Assembly (NCBI RefSeq): GCF_036850765.1
Contig: NC_089498.1
Coordinates: forward strand, 56,347,795 to 56,411,794
Direction of reading: 5' to 3'
DNA from: Saccopteryx bilineata
Lineage: Eukaryota > Chordata > Mammalia > Chiroptera > Emballonuridae
DNA length: 64,000 bases
Shown: positions 44,660 to 54,388 of the stretch, one piece after another
Layout of the letters: every line of letters starts with the position of its first letter
Numbering within the stretch: the stretch's first letter is position 1
Made by a program: the position numbers and the translations under genes
Notes under the pieces: model-generated
What the model saw: the letters and a program-made list of their open reading frames with translations, nothing else
What the model was told of the DNA's origin: nothing
The model's database searches: none

Positions 44660-44956
44660 TTGGCCCTGACCAGTAGGCTCAGTGGAAAGAGCCTTGGCCT
44701 TGTATGCAGACATCCCAGGTTCAATCCCCAGTCAAGATACTCATGAGAATTGACCATCTGCTTCTCTTCCTCCCTCTCCCCCTACTCTCTCTCTTCCCTT
44801 CTCACAGGCAGTGGCTCAGTTGGTTTTCCCATTGGTCCCAGGTGCAGAGGATCAGTTGGTTAATTTGAGCATTGGTCCCAGACAGAGGCTGTTGGGTGGA
44901 TCCCGGTTGGGGTGCTTGTGGGAGTCTCTCTATCTTCCCTCCTCTCACTTAAAAAA
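44660..44956 (+). mobile_element. Type B-related SINE, older
   Basis: CTTGGCCCTGACCAGTAGGCTCAGTGG, box B-like GGTTCAATCCC, a CT-rich stretch, GGTGGATCCCGGTTGGGGTGC and GTGGGAGTCTCTC, ending in an A run. Confidence 0.85.
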
Positions 44957-45821
44957 ATGACCAAAATTTTAGTTAACCTTTGTGCAGGTCAAAGGAGTAA
45001 CTTTTTAAAAACAGCCATAGCAATGAACAAAACTTTTAAATTGGTGGTTTCAAAAAATATATAATTTTGGTCACAAGAAGAGAACATCGAGAAAGTAATA
45101 AAATACAGAATAAATAGTAAAACCAGTTCAAAACTTTCTCCATGATTATGTCAGTAGTGTTATACTTATATGAATGGGTCTATAGTATTTTTAATGCTGA
45201 TTTGATAAATTTAACTTATTTTTGAAAGCCATTGTGCAGAAGCTGTGGATATAGTGGTGAAATGGTTATATATCTCTTCTAAAGACATTTAAATTTTACT
45301 CCACCTTATTCTAAAAGTATTTAAGATAACTTATAAATTGTATTACAAAACAAAATATTATAAATTAAATTTGATGATTAAGAAAAAGGAACCACTGTAG
45401 AAATATACAATAAAGCATGAAATATGAAAATTTCAGGATTGTGGTAGACATTGTTAACTAGCAAGAGCCAGTTCCATGCTGACACCTAGACTACTGAGCT
45501 CCACACATGAGTTTTATCTTCCCTAGAGGGTGTTTTGAACCTATAGTAGACTTTGTGGAAGTAACAAAAATGTCTTTTCTGTATTAAACTACAAAATTCT
45601 GGGGCTGTTTGTTACTGCTAAATATTGAACAATACAAATATGTTTATGAGAATATACTATACCTAATTAAGATTTCTAGCAGACAGTAGAGCCACTCAGT
45701 TATGTAATCCACAGACTGTAAGAGAAAGACACATAGCTCTTTGGATATATTCATATATGATGTTCATATCAGTAGAAATTCTCCTAAAGATCATAAGGAA
45801 AATTTCATTATATCATATATT
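44957..45821. other. Unassigned sequence
   Basis: AT-rich, with no gene or repeat family recognised. Confidence 0.35.
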
Positions 45822-45836
45822 AAGAGAATAATAATA

Positions 45837-45887
45837 GTCTACGGCCATACCACCCTGAATGCACCCGATCTTGTCTGATCTCGGAAG
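45837..45887 (+). pseudogene. Truncated, tailless 5S rRNA retropseudogene
   Basis: GTCTACGGCCATACCACC, CTGAATGCACCCGATC and TTGTCTGATCTCGG reproduce the first about 47-51 nt of 5S rRNA with a few changes, then stop. The 16-bp repeat AAGAGAATAATAATAG lies at 45822-45837 and 45885-45900, overlapping the ends by microhomology (G at the left, AAG at the right). There is no A tail. The internal promoter of 5S (about nt 50-97) is absent, so it is not a functional gene. Confidence 0.9.
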
Positions 45888-45901
45888 AGAATAATAATAG
45901 T

Positions 45902-46095
45902 AATTAATATTTACTGCTTACTATAATCCAGAAAATGTGCAAAACATTTTCTTTTAAGGGTTATTTTATTTCATCTACATACATCTTATGAGGAATATAC
46001 TATAATTATCATACTTAATTTATAGTTATTTAAAATGAGATAAAATAAGTTAAGGATTTTGCCCACAGTCAGGCAGCTAGCAAGGGCTATAAAAT
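45902..46095 (+). repeat. MIR SINE
   Basis: TTAATATTTACTGCTTACTATAATCCAG, CATCTTATGAGGAATATACTATAATTATC and TTTTGCCCACAGTCAGGCAGCTAGCAAG follow MIR order through its core and 3' region. Confidence 0.8.
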
Positions 46096-46506
46096 TAAGA
46101 AAATAAAATATGCCTTTCTTATTTTAAGAAAAATTTGGCAGAACAAATATCTAAGCTCCTTTTTTAATCAAAAAAAATTAAAATCCAAAATGTGAACTTT
46201 TTTTAAAGTAGAAAGTCAACTTTAATTAAATGAAAACAATACAAAACACTGTTGTTAAGTCGCTATATTATGAATCATTTCTTTCTCTCATTGCAAAAGC
46301 TAAGAATAGGGAATATTTACAACTCAGGTTGGTAAATAATGAATCTAATTTCGAAGTAATCAGGATAGGCAAAAAAGGTGACTAAAACATAATTTTTCTT
46401 GGTCATATATATATATGGAATTATTTTAGATTTTAGTCACGAATTTCAATGTGAGTATGGGTTTCTCCACACCAACAAGCAATGCTCCAACACCAGTGGA
46501 TATTAT
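46096..46506. other. Unassigned AT-rich stretch
   Basis: Nothing recognisable. Confidence 0.35.
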
Positions 46507-46514
46507 AATTTAAC

Positions 46515-46679
46515 TATAGGAAGATAAAGGTCAGTTGAGGCTCTGGGCACAGAAGAAAATATTGGGCTCCTTACATTAGAAAAAAGTGGAAAGCTGGGGT
46601 TTTGTGGGCCCTTCAGAATTTGGGGCCCAAGGCACAAGCCCGATACACCTGCCGTTAAATCTGCCTCTGAATTTAACTC
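46515..46679 (-). mobile_element. hAT-type nonautonomous element, copy 2, perfect 8-bp TSD
   Basis: The reverse complement begins CAGAGGCAGATTTAACGGC and shares TTCTGAAGGGCCC, CAAAACCCC and AATATTTTCTTCTG with the element at 14528-14796, with an internal deletion. AATTTAAC occurs exactly on both sides (46507-46514 and 46680-46687). Confidence 0.88.
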
Positions 46680-46689
46680 ACTTCTGACA

Positions 46690-47290
46690 CTATGGACCCT
46701 GAGACCACATCAGGTTTCACATGTTAAGGGTTTAGTTCTGTAACTTCAGCCCCACTTCCACTCCAGGTTGTTGGGTGCACTTCTCAGCTCCACTTATAAG
46801 TTGGAAGCTCCAGTGACCTTCTACAGCTCAGGATACCATTAGCAAGTCCTTGTGGTTACCTGTACTTTGGACAAACTACCTATAAACCAGAGTTTCCCAG
46901 AAATTTCTCCTTGGGTTTAATTTGCTAGATTGGTTCAAAGAACACGGAGAAACATTTTATTTATTGTATTACTAACTTATTATAAAAGGGTATAACTCAA
47001 CAACAGCCTGATGGAAGAGATACTCAGGCAAACTTATAGGGAAAGGACATGGAGTTTCCACAAGGTTGTTAACCCGGAAGCTCTCTGAACTCAGATTTTA
47101 TTATTATTATTATTATTATTATTATCATCATGGAAGCTTCATTACATAAGCATAATTGATTAAATCATTGACTACTGGCAGTTTATTCAACTCCAGCCCT
47201 TCTTCCCTCCCGGACGGTGATGGGTATAATTGAGAGTCCACTGCGTCACCACAGGTCAGGCAAATTTTTGACTCTTAAAGAACATGCTCT
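46690..47290 (+). repeat. Ancient ERVL-type LTR-like repeat
   Basis: TTGCTAGATTGGTTCAAAGAAC, ACTTATTATAAAAGGGTATAAC, AACAGCCTGATGGAAGAGATAC, GGAAGCTCTCTGAACTC and GGAAGCTTCATTACATAAGCATAATTGATTAAATCATTG follow a well-known mammalian LTR. The family name (ERVL/MLT2-like) is from memory. It contains the (TTA)n at 47099-47124. Confidence 0.55.
47099..47124. repeat. (TTA)n microsatellite
   Basis: A pure ATT/TTA run inside the ancient LTR. Confidence 0.9.
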
Positions 47291-47299
47291 TAAGCAAGT

Positions 47300-47690
47300 A
47301 TCCCTTGTGGGAAATAAAAAAATCTCATTTAAAATGAAATAAGGAAGACCTGAAGGGGAGCTTTTGTGCACTACCACTCATTGCTGGCTATATATCATAG
47401 ATTTCAACAGGAAGAAACTCAGTTTACTGCCCTTATAAGAGGAAGGAGCTTTTCTTTTTGCTCAGCAACAACCTAGTTAGGCCAACATGAACTATTGCTC
47501 TCCTCTAATGGATTTTCATTTAAAATCTTTCCCAACTCCTTCTTCTCCTTAATAAAAGGAAGTCCCTCTCCTTTGTTCTCTGGACTTGCCTGTGGTTTGT
47601 CATAGCTTGCTTGTCCTCAATTGTAATTCTGTTATTCCGAAATAAACTCATTTTGTTGGTAAACAACAGGCTATTTCATTTTTAAAGATG
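47300..47690 (+). repeat. Possible solo retroviral LTR
   Basis: The end GTTATTCCGAAATAAACTCATTTTGTTGGTAAACA, preceded by CTTCTCCTTAATAAAAGGAAGTCCC and CTCTGGACTTGCCTG, looks like an ERV R/U5 with an AATAAA signal. The start near 47305 (TGTGGGAAATAAAAAAATC) is a guess. No internal retroviral sequence adjoins it. Confidence 0.45.
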
Positions 47691-48495
47691 ACATCTTTAT
47701 ATTGATATATTACTTAGAATTTCCTGACTGGCAACACATAAGATTATAAAAATTAATAAAAACCTTAAGTAAATACTTATTGTCCTGGCCATCAGGGAAC
47801 TAACTCTCTAATAGATTCAAATGCAATCTCCCTAAACATTGTTTTGCTAAACAGCGATTTCTGCAATATAGACTCATGTTGTGGGATTACTGATCCTCAT
47901 CTTTTGTGCCTTATTGTGGCTAGTCAAAAACTATACAAAAGAGCTACTGTAGTCTAGAAACTGAGTTGTGTCTGCCTATGTTGCTATCGGTAAATCAAAT
48001 TCTAATAGCATAAAGATAATAAATATAATAATTTTATTATTATATAGTACATATTATATAAAAATGAAATATTAAATACTACATAAGTTTCAAACCACCT
48101 GAATATTTCCATATGTATTGCTTCTTGCTTAGTGAAACAAAAACACGTACTTTGCTTTACACTAATCAAATTAAGTTACTTTTTAGATAGCAAAATCCTT
48201 TACTAAACACTACTTACAAATCAAATAAAATTGCCTTAGCAGTAGATAATCATAGTGATCTGTTCTCTAGGCCAATCCTTTTCCCATCCCAAGAACATTG
48301 CTGCAAATATTCTTTTATAGGAGGACTTGATTCTAGAGTATGAAAAAGGAAAGTGAAAGGTCAAATATAAATGCTCTGTCAGAAACCTAAATCCAATATT
48401 GGCACAAGAGCCTACATAGTACCAATTTTGAAAAGGCCATTTAGCAGAAAACTGCTGTCATCTGTTTTAAGCTGCCTATGTGTCTGTATGTGTGT

Positions 48496-48532
<37 letters not shown>

Positions 48533-49480
48533 CAAGTTTCTTCCCTGCTGCTTTTTAACTCCAAACTTACATTTTGAACAGTAGCCCTTAAATAAATTCA
48601 AATGAGTTAATAATTCATAAAGGAAGCAGCATTTATTTTTGGTTATCTCCTTGAATAAAAATATTGTTTGGCAAAAAATAAGTGACAAAAGAAAAGAGTC
48701 TAATAAAACTAAAATTGTATATTAAATTTCTAAACCAAATAAACTTTAAAATAGACAGCTAAAACAATTTTTAAGCATGTGCATTAAACTTTAAAACTAA
48801 AATAACCACTTTAAAGACAGATGACTTGATTTAGTGTTTCATTTCTCGAAGGTATGGGAATATCTGTTCTATATACTGTATATATTTTTGTTATTGATAT
48901 ATAAGCTTCTAATAGTCAACAGAATTATATTTAAGTTTTTTTCAAATAATAACAGAAGTTTAAACTTCTTCAAGGATTTAGGGTTTTAAACTTTGTTTTC
49001 TTAGTTTTTTTTTAACTCAATTCAGCCAAATATTTATGGCACATGTAAGCCCTTTCAAAATTAGTATAGCATAATATTCAGACTATTACCTATAATATTG
49101 CATAGTATTCACACTTGCATTTAATTGAAGATTTGACATAATTTATCTAAATCCTCAGTATATTTATGAATGTACACTATTGAGAGTTTATACATGGAAA
49201 GAAATGACAAACTATACTGACAGAATTTTTCCACTCAAAGATGGGTAACTTTGGATTCTATATAAATTTCTTCTTTAACTGATTTATATTTTAGTACCCA
49301 GTGGTTGGGAATATTACCAAAAGCATGGCTATGTTAAAGTGCATAAACTATTGATTATCAATGTTGATTATGGCAAGCATACGGTTTATTTTTAAACATT
49401 TCAATACTAAAAAGTTCATATTATGTTTATTCGGTTATATTTTATCTCCATACAAATTTTGCTTGGATCATCCCCTCTGA
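47691..49480. other. Unassigned AT-rich sequence with (CA)n
   Basis: Apart from the CA microsatellite near 48.5 kb I recognise no gene or repeat. Confidence 0.4.
48497..48529. repeat. (CA)n microsatellite
   Basis: About 16 pure CA units, a likely length-polymorphic locus. Confidence 0.97.
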
Positions 49481-49484
49481 CACC

Positions 49485-50135
49485 AGGCCCTATTGAATTT
49501 ATGAGGCTTTGGTATGCCCTGAAGATTTGTGACTCCTGAAAATTCAGATACTGAAGCCCTGACCCCCCAAAGTGATTTATATTTTGAGCTGGGGTCTTTA
49601 AGATATAATTTAAGAGATAATTAGATTTGGATGAGTTCATAAATGTTGGACTCCCAATGATGTGATTAGTGCTTTTACAAAAAGAGGAAAAGAAACCAGG
49701 CTTAGCACTCTCTTTGTCACGTGGAGACACAGTAAAGGTGGCAACCATTTAACTGTGATGGTGAACCTTTTTATAAAAACTGCCCACTTTTGCAGTGCTG
49801 GTCAACCTGGTCCCTCCTGCCCACTAGTGGGCATTCCAGTTTTCATGGTGGGTGGTAGCAGAGCAACCAAATGGCAGCAGAGCAACCAAATGGCGCCACC
49901 CTGAAAGCAGGAACGCCCACTAGTGGGCAGGAGGGACCAGGTTAACCAGCACTGCAAAAGTGGGCTGTTTTTATAAAAAAGGTTTGCCATCACGGGTAGA
50001 AAGTGGATTTTCAACAGGATCAGAATCTGCAGGTGCATAATATCCAAGTTTCCAGCCTCTAGATCTGTGAGAAATAAATGTTTATAGTTTAAGCCATCCC
50101 ATATATTGTATTTTGTTAGAGCAGCCTGAGCTAAA
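49485..50135 (+). repeat. Ancient MaLR-like LTR, interrupted by a MITE
   Basis: ATGATGTGATTAGTGCTTTTACAAAAAGAGG, CACGTGGAGACACAG, CCAGCCTCTAGATCTGTGAGAAATAAATG and AAGCCATCCCATATATTGTATTTTGTTAGAGCAGCC follow the order of a common mammalian LTR-type repeat. The MITE at 49753-49995 splits it. Confidence 0.6.
49753..49995. mobile_element. Palindromic MITE, 243 bp
   Basis: The left arm CTGTGATGGTGAACCTTTTTATAAAAACTGCCCAC.. and the reversed right arm CCGTGATGGCAAACCTTTTTTATAAAAACAGCCCAC.. match for about 100 bp, including GCCCACTAGTGGGC in both. The short loop contains AGCAGAGCAACCAAATGGC twice (about 49857-49893). Ends of the form CNGTGATGG are hAT-like, but I could not see an 8-bp duplication. 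It has no ORF of its own. Confidence 0.85.
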
Positions 50136-50139
50136 GAAA

Positions 50140-50939
50140 ATGGAGAGATTTTTACAAAATCAAGTTATAGGAAACCATTTTAAGTTGTAAGAATCTGATG
50201 CAAAAATTGTTTAAACATTACTATCTACTCCATTTGCACTACCAAGGTAAGAAAATTTGTGTCTTAATCAAGTTTTTAAAGTGAGCACACACCTCCTACA
50301 GAATTTATAACCTGTGAGTGTTAATTATATATACCAGGTTAATTTTCATCTTGCATTGCATTTCAGGAAAGGTTTGAAATTGATGAATCATCTTACATTT
50401 GAAATGTCAGTTACAGAACTAAGGACTAGCTATACAAATCTCAGAGATGAATTTCTGTCAAGGCGGGGATTCAATTTTGTGAAATCTCTCAGTCTTGAGA
50501 ATGGAATTGATCATTATTCATGCATTCAGTGAAACTGTTTGCAAAGTGAGTCTATCCTGCTCAATTTTAATCAGATAATTACTTTTATTCTCTTGATTTC
50601 TACTACTATGAACTTTATTAAATCATGTTTGTAATGGCTATTGCTTGCAATAGACTAACTAGAAATATTCCACTATATAGCTAAATTGCATTGAGCTTAG
50701 AAGGCAAAAAGAATGAAAAGAGAGCACATCCTCAATCTAATTCTTCCTGTTACAATTAGGGAATTTTTGAGAATAGTACCTTATTCTTCCCTGTTTGTTA
50801 TTTGTTCATGGAATAACAAGGCTAAGTCAATCCTGGTAGATGTCCTTTGCCCAGAGTTTCAGGAAAAGGAAGCATGTTTCTCTCTTCCATTTTGTGAACT
50901 AAGTGTTACTCAAGCCAATGTTATTGGTGATCTTTTGAC
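50140..50939. other. Unassigned sequence
   Basis: ORFs at 50314-50532 and 50713-51000 have no recognised domain, and the second runs into a transposon relic. I see no splice or promoter support for either. Confidence 0.35.
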
Positions 50940-51157
50940 ATGCATTGTTAGGTCATATCATCATTGTATAAACATCTTGGAGTGTACTTACACAAACTGA
51001 GATAGTATAGTCTACTGTATATATACTAAGGCTATATGGTATATGATGATATATTACTGTAAGAATACTGTAGGCAACAGTAACACAATGGTAAGTATTT
51101 GTATATCTAAATATGGAAAAGGTGCAGTAAAAATATAGTATAAAAGATAAAAAGTGA
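50940..51157 (+). mobile_element. Tigger-derived DNA transposon relic (MER8/Zombi-like)
   Basis: CATGCATTGTTAGGTCATATCATCATTG, GAGTGTACTTACACAAAC, GGCTATATGGTATA and AATACTGTAGGCAACAGTAACACAATGGTAAGTATTTG are hallmark strings of a widespread nonautonomous Tigger-type element. The family name is from memory. It is cut at the right by a SINE. Confidence 0.6.
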
Positions 51158-51875
51158 ACCCTGGCCAGTTGGCTCAGGAGTAAAACATCAGCTAGCATGA
51201 GGATGTCCCCAGGTTTGATTTCCAGTCAGGGCACACAGAGGAAGCAACCCTCTGCCTTTTCATCTCCCTCTTTCTCTCACTCTCTCTTCCCCCTCTCTTT
51301 CCCTCTCACAGTCATGTCTTGATTTGTTCAAGCAAGTTGGCCTTGGGTGCTGAGGATGCTCCAAGACCTCAGCCTTGGACCCTAAAAAAATAAAATGGCT
51401 CAGCCATGGCCAACTAGCTCAGCAGTAGAGCATTGGCCTGGTGTGTGGAGGTCCCACGTTCAATTCCCAGCCAGGGCACAAAGGAGAAGCATCCATCTGC
51501 TTCTTCACCCTTCATCTCTCCTTCTCTCTGTCTCTCTCTCCTCCCCTCCCACAACCAAGGCTCCATTGGAGCAACATTGGCCTGGGCACTGAGGATGGAT
51601 CCATGGTCTCTGCCTCAGGCTCTAGAATGGCTCCAGTTTCAATGGAGCTACACCCCAGATAGGCTGAACATCACCCCCTGTTGGGCATGCTGGGTGGATC
51701 CTGGTCAGACGCATGCGGGAGTCTATCTCTCTGCTTCTCTGCTTCTGACTTCAGAAAAATACAATAAATAAATAAACAAACAAATAAACAAACACACCAA
51801 TAATCAACCAACCAACCAACAAACAAATAAATAAATAAATAAAATGTCTCTGTTGCTGAGCAATGGAACAATAAT
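51158..51875 (+). mobile_element. Type B SINE split by a second type B SINE
   Basis: The first part, 51158-51393 (CCCTGGCCAGTTGGCTCAGG..TTGGGTGCTGAGGATGC), resumes after the inner copy as GTCTCTGTTGCTGAGCAATGGAAC (about 51845-51870), which is the next segment of this SINE family. Confidence 0.8.
51400..51843 (+). mobile_element. Inner type B SINE with a complex A-rich tail
   Basis: CATGGCCAACTAGCTCAGCAG head, box B GTTCAATTCCC, full body to CTTCAGAAAAATACA, then a long AATA/AACA/AACC tail (about 51765-51843). The flanks are ATAAAATGGCT and ATAAAATGTCT. Confidence 0.9.
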
Positions 51876-52009
51876 AACTTAAATAGTAATAAGATTAAAA
51901 GTCTTTCACTTATACTTGATGCTTTCGATATAGCACATTCTGTTTTAGGCACTATGGATACAACAGTGAACTAATGACAAAAATCCCTGCATTCATGCAG
52001 CATACATTC

Positions 52010-52168
52010 TTATTTTTATTGATTTTTAGAGAGAGAGGAATGGAGAGAGACAGAGAGAGAGAGAGACAAGAACATTGATCTGCTCCTGTATGTGCCCTGG
52101 TAAGGGACTGGACCAGCAACCTCTGCATTTTGAGACAATGCTCTAACCAACTGAACTATGCATTCAGG
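52010..52168 (-). mobile_element. tRNA SINE (minus), type D-like
   Basis: Antisense tail TTATTTTTATTGATTTTTAGAGAGAGAGG, then ACATTGATCTGCTCCTGTATGTGCCCTGG and antisense box regions GCAACCTCTGCATTTTGAGACAATGCTCTAACCAACTGAAC. Confidence 0.85.
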
Positions 52169-52181
52169 GTGTAGCTTAAAG

Positions 52182-52566
52182 TGTTTTTGTTTTGTTTTGG
52201 TTTTTTTGTTTGTTTGGTTTTTTTACAGATTTTTTTTTTTAACAGAGACAGAGAGGGAGTCAGAGAGAGGGATAGATAGGGACAGACAGCAGACAGACAG
52301 GAATGGAGAGAGATGAGAAGCATCAACCATTAGTTTTTTCTTGTGACACTGTAGTTGTTCATTGATTGCTTTCTCATATGTGCCTTGACCGTTGGGCTAG
52401 AGTAGACTGAGTGACCCCTTGCTCGAGCCAGCGACTTTGGGTCCAAGCTGGTGAGCTTTGCTCAAACCAGATGAGCCCACGCTCAAGCTGGCGACCTTGG
52501 GGTCTCGAACTTGGGTCCTCGGCATCCCAGTTCAATGCTCTATCCACTGCGCCACCGCCTGGTTAG
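52182..52566 (-). mobile_element. Type A SINE (minus) with TSD
   Basis: T-rich tail, AACAGAGACAGAG, GATTGCTTTCTCATATGTGCCTTGACC, and antisense head CACCGCCTGGTTAGG. GTGTAGCTTAAAG (52169-52181) and GTGCAGCTTAAAG (52567-52579) flank it. It inserted at the 5' edge of the neighbouring minus-strand SINE. Confidence 0.93.
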
Positions 52567-52783
52567 GTGCAGCTTAAAGCTTTGATGCAGGTAAACTATA
52601 ATACCAAAAATCATTAAACCACATAATATGTTAAGAAGTGCTAAATTTTCTGCATAAAAGTAAAGCAGGAGAAGCAAATAGGGAATGCCAGGAGGAAGAT
52701 TTAATTTAAACTGGAGAAATTAAGGAAAGTATAAGGAAGAAGGTAGCATTAGAGAGAGAGAGATTTTAAAATGTTAAGACAGG

Positions 52784-53102
52784 CCTGACCAGGCGGTGTC
52801 ACAGTGGATAGAGTGTCAGGGAATGTGGAGGACCCAGGTTCGAGACCTTGAGGTCGCCAGCTTGAACGCGAGCTCATCTGGTTTGAGCAAGGCTCACCAG
52901 CTTGAGCCCAAGGTTGCTGGCTCAAGCAAGGGGTCACTTGGTCTGCTGTAGCCTCCTGGTCAAAGCACATATGAGAAATCAATCAATGAACAACTAAGGA
53001 ACCGCAACGAAGAATTGATGTTTCTCATCTCTCTTCCTTCCTGTCTGTCTGTCCCTATCAGTCCCTTTCTCTAACTCTATTTCTCCCACAAGAAAAAAAA
53101 AA
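52784..53102 (+). mobile_element. Type A SINE
   Basis: GCCTGACCAGGCGGTGTCACAG, GGTTCGAGACC, the TCACCAGCTTGAGCCCAAGG body and an A-rich tail. GTTAAGACAG and GTTAAGAAAG flank it at 52774 and 53103. A small deletion removes part of the D-arm region (GTGTCAGGGAATGTGG). Confidence 0.9.
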
Positions 53103-53112
53103 GTTAAGAAAG

Positions 53113-53814
53113 AAGTCAAGGTGGGAATCTGGAAGTAGGTATTTTTCAGTCAAAGAAAACACATTCAAAAAATCTGCTGTGAGAAATACCCTGTCATGTT
53201 AAAATAGCATGAGGAAGCCTGGCCAGCAGTGGACAGGTACAGATTAAGGGGGAGAAACAGACAATGTGGTCAGAAAGGTACATTTGATAGAGAGCATGGT
53301 CAGGACCTTATCAACTAGTACAACAATCAGTCTGTCGTTTACTCAGAGTGAAATGAGAAATTCTTGAAAGTGGATGATCAAATGGGTACCATAATCTGAT
53401 CTCAGTTGTGTTGTATTATGTTCTTACTTATGTATTAGGGATAGATGCAAGGTGGGGGCAAATGTAGAAAGGAGAAAGATACACTTAAAATTTCAGATGA
53501 GACATGATGTTAGCTTGGACTGGGTTGACAATAAGGGTAGTGTGAATTGTTTACATATTTTGAAAATAGAGTGGCTAAGAAGTAAGGGGTGTATATATAG
53601 CAAAACTGGACTGAGGATTATAAATTGTATGAGATTGCAGATCCAGAGTGAATCAAGAAATTTTTGGAGTTGTAGTACTGAAAGAATTAAACTGGAGTGA
53701 TAGTTAGTGTGCAGACAGTTAAGAGGCTTTGAAGTTAGGTAAAAAATTAATTATGAATAATGATGTGGTTTGAACTGAGATTATGGAATTGAATGGTTAA
53801 GGTATTGAAAATGG
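53113..53814. other. Unassigned sequence
   Basis: No gene or repeat family recognised. An 82-codon ORF at 53452-53700 has no known motif. Confidence 0.35.
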
Positions 53815-53971
53815 CACAAGTAATTTTTTTTTTTTTTACAGAGACAGAGAGAGAGAGAGAGTCAGAGAGAGGGATAGACAGGGACAGACAGACAGGAATG
53901 GAGAGAGATGAGAAGCATCAATCATCAATTTTTTGTTGTAACACTTTTAGTTGTTCGTTGATTGCTTTCTC
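53815..53971 (-). mobile_element. Type A SINE (minus), left part
   Basis: T run, ACAGAGACAGAGAGAG and GAGATGAGAAGCATCAATCATC, up to TGATTGCTTTCTC, where the L1 begins. The right part is at 60015-60222. Confidence 0.93.
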
Positions 53972-54388
53972 TTTTTTTTAGGTATTGAATTTTTAAGATA
54001 TTTATTTTAAAGAGTTATTAATTTTTTTGGTTTCTTTTTTTTATTTTATTTTTTTATTTGTGTTTACATAGATTCTAGGGTCACCCTGAATGCATCCCCC
54101 TCCCCCCATCCCCCTCAACATCTCCCTTGGCCCCATCCCTATAGCCCCTTCCCCCTTCCCTTCAGGTTTATCCCATCCTCTCATCCCCTTTCCCTCTGTC
54201 CTCTTCTCCTCTGGTCCCTTTGATCCCTCCTCTGTCTCAATTCAGTTCCTCAGTTCTCATTATTCCTTGGATTCCTCAAATGAGTGAGGTCATATGATAT
54301 TTTTCTTTCTCAGCCTGGCTTATTTCACTTAGCATAATAGTTTCCACGTCCCTCCATATTGTTGCAAAAGGTAATATTTTCTTCTTTT

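Noticed and set aside
45837..45887. Functional 5S rRNA gene
   Set aside because: Only about the first 50 of 120 nt are present and the internal promoter is missing.
48371..48688. ORFs with Thr-His or Cys-Val repeats
   Set aside because: They are translations of the CA microsatellite at 48497-48529.
54090..54287. Proline-rich 65-codon ORF
   Set aside because: It lies in the C-rich antisense of the L1 3' UTR.
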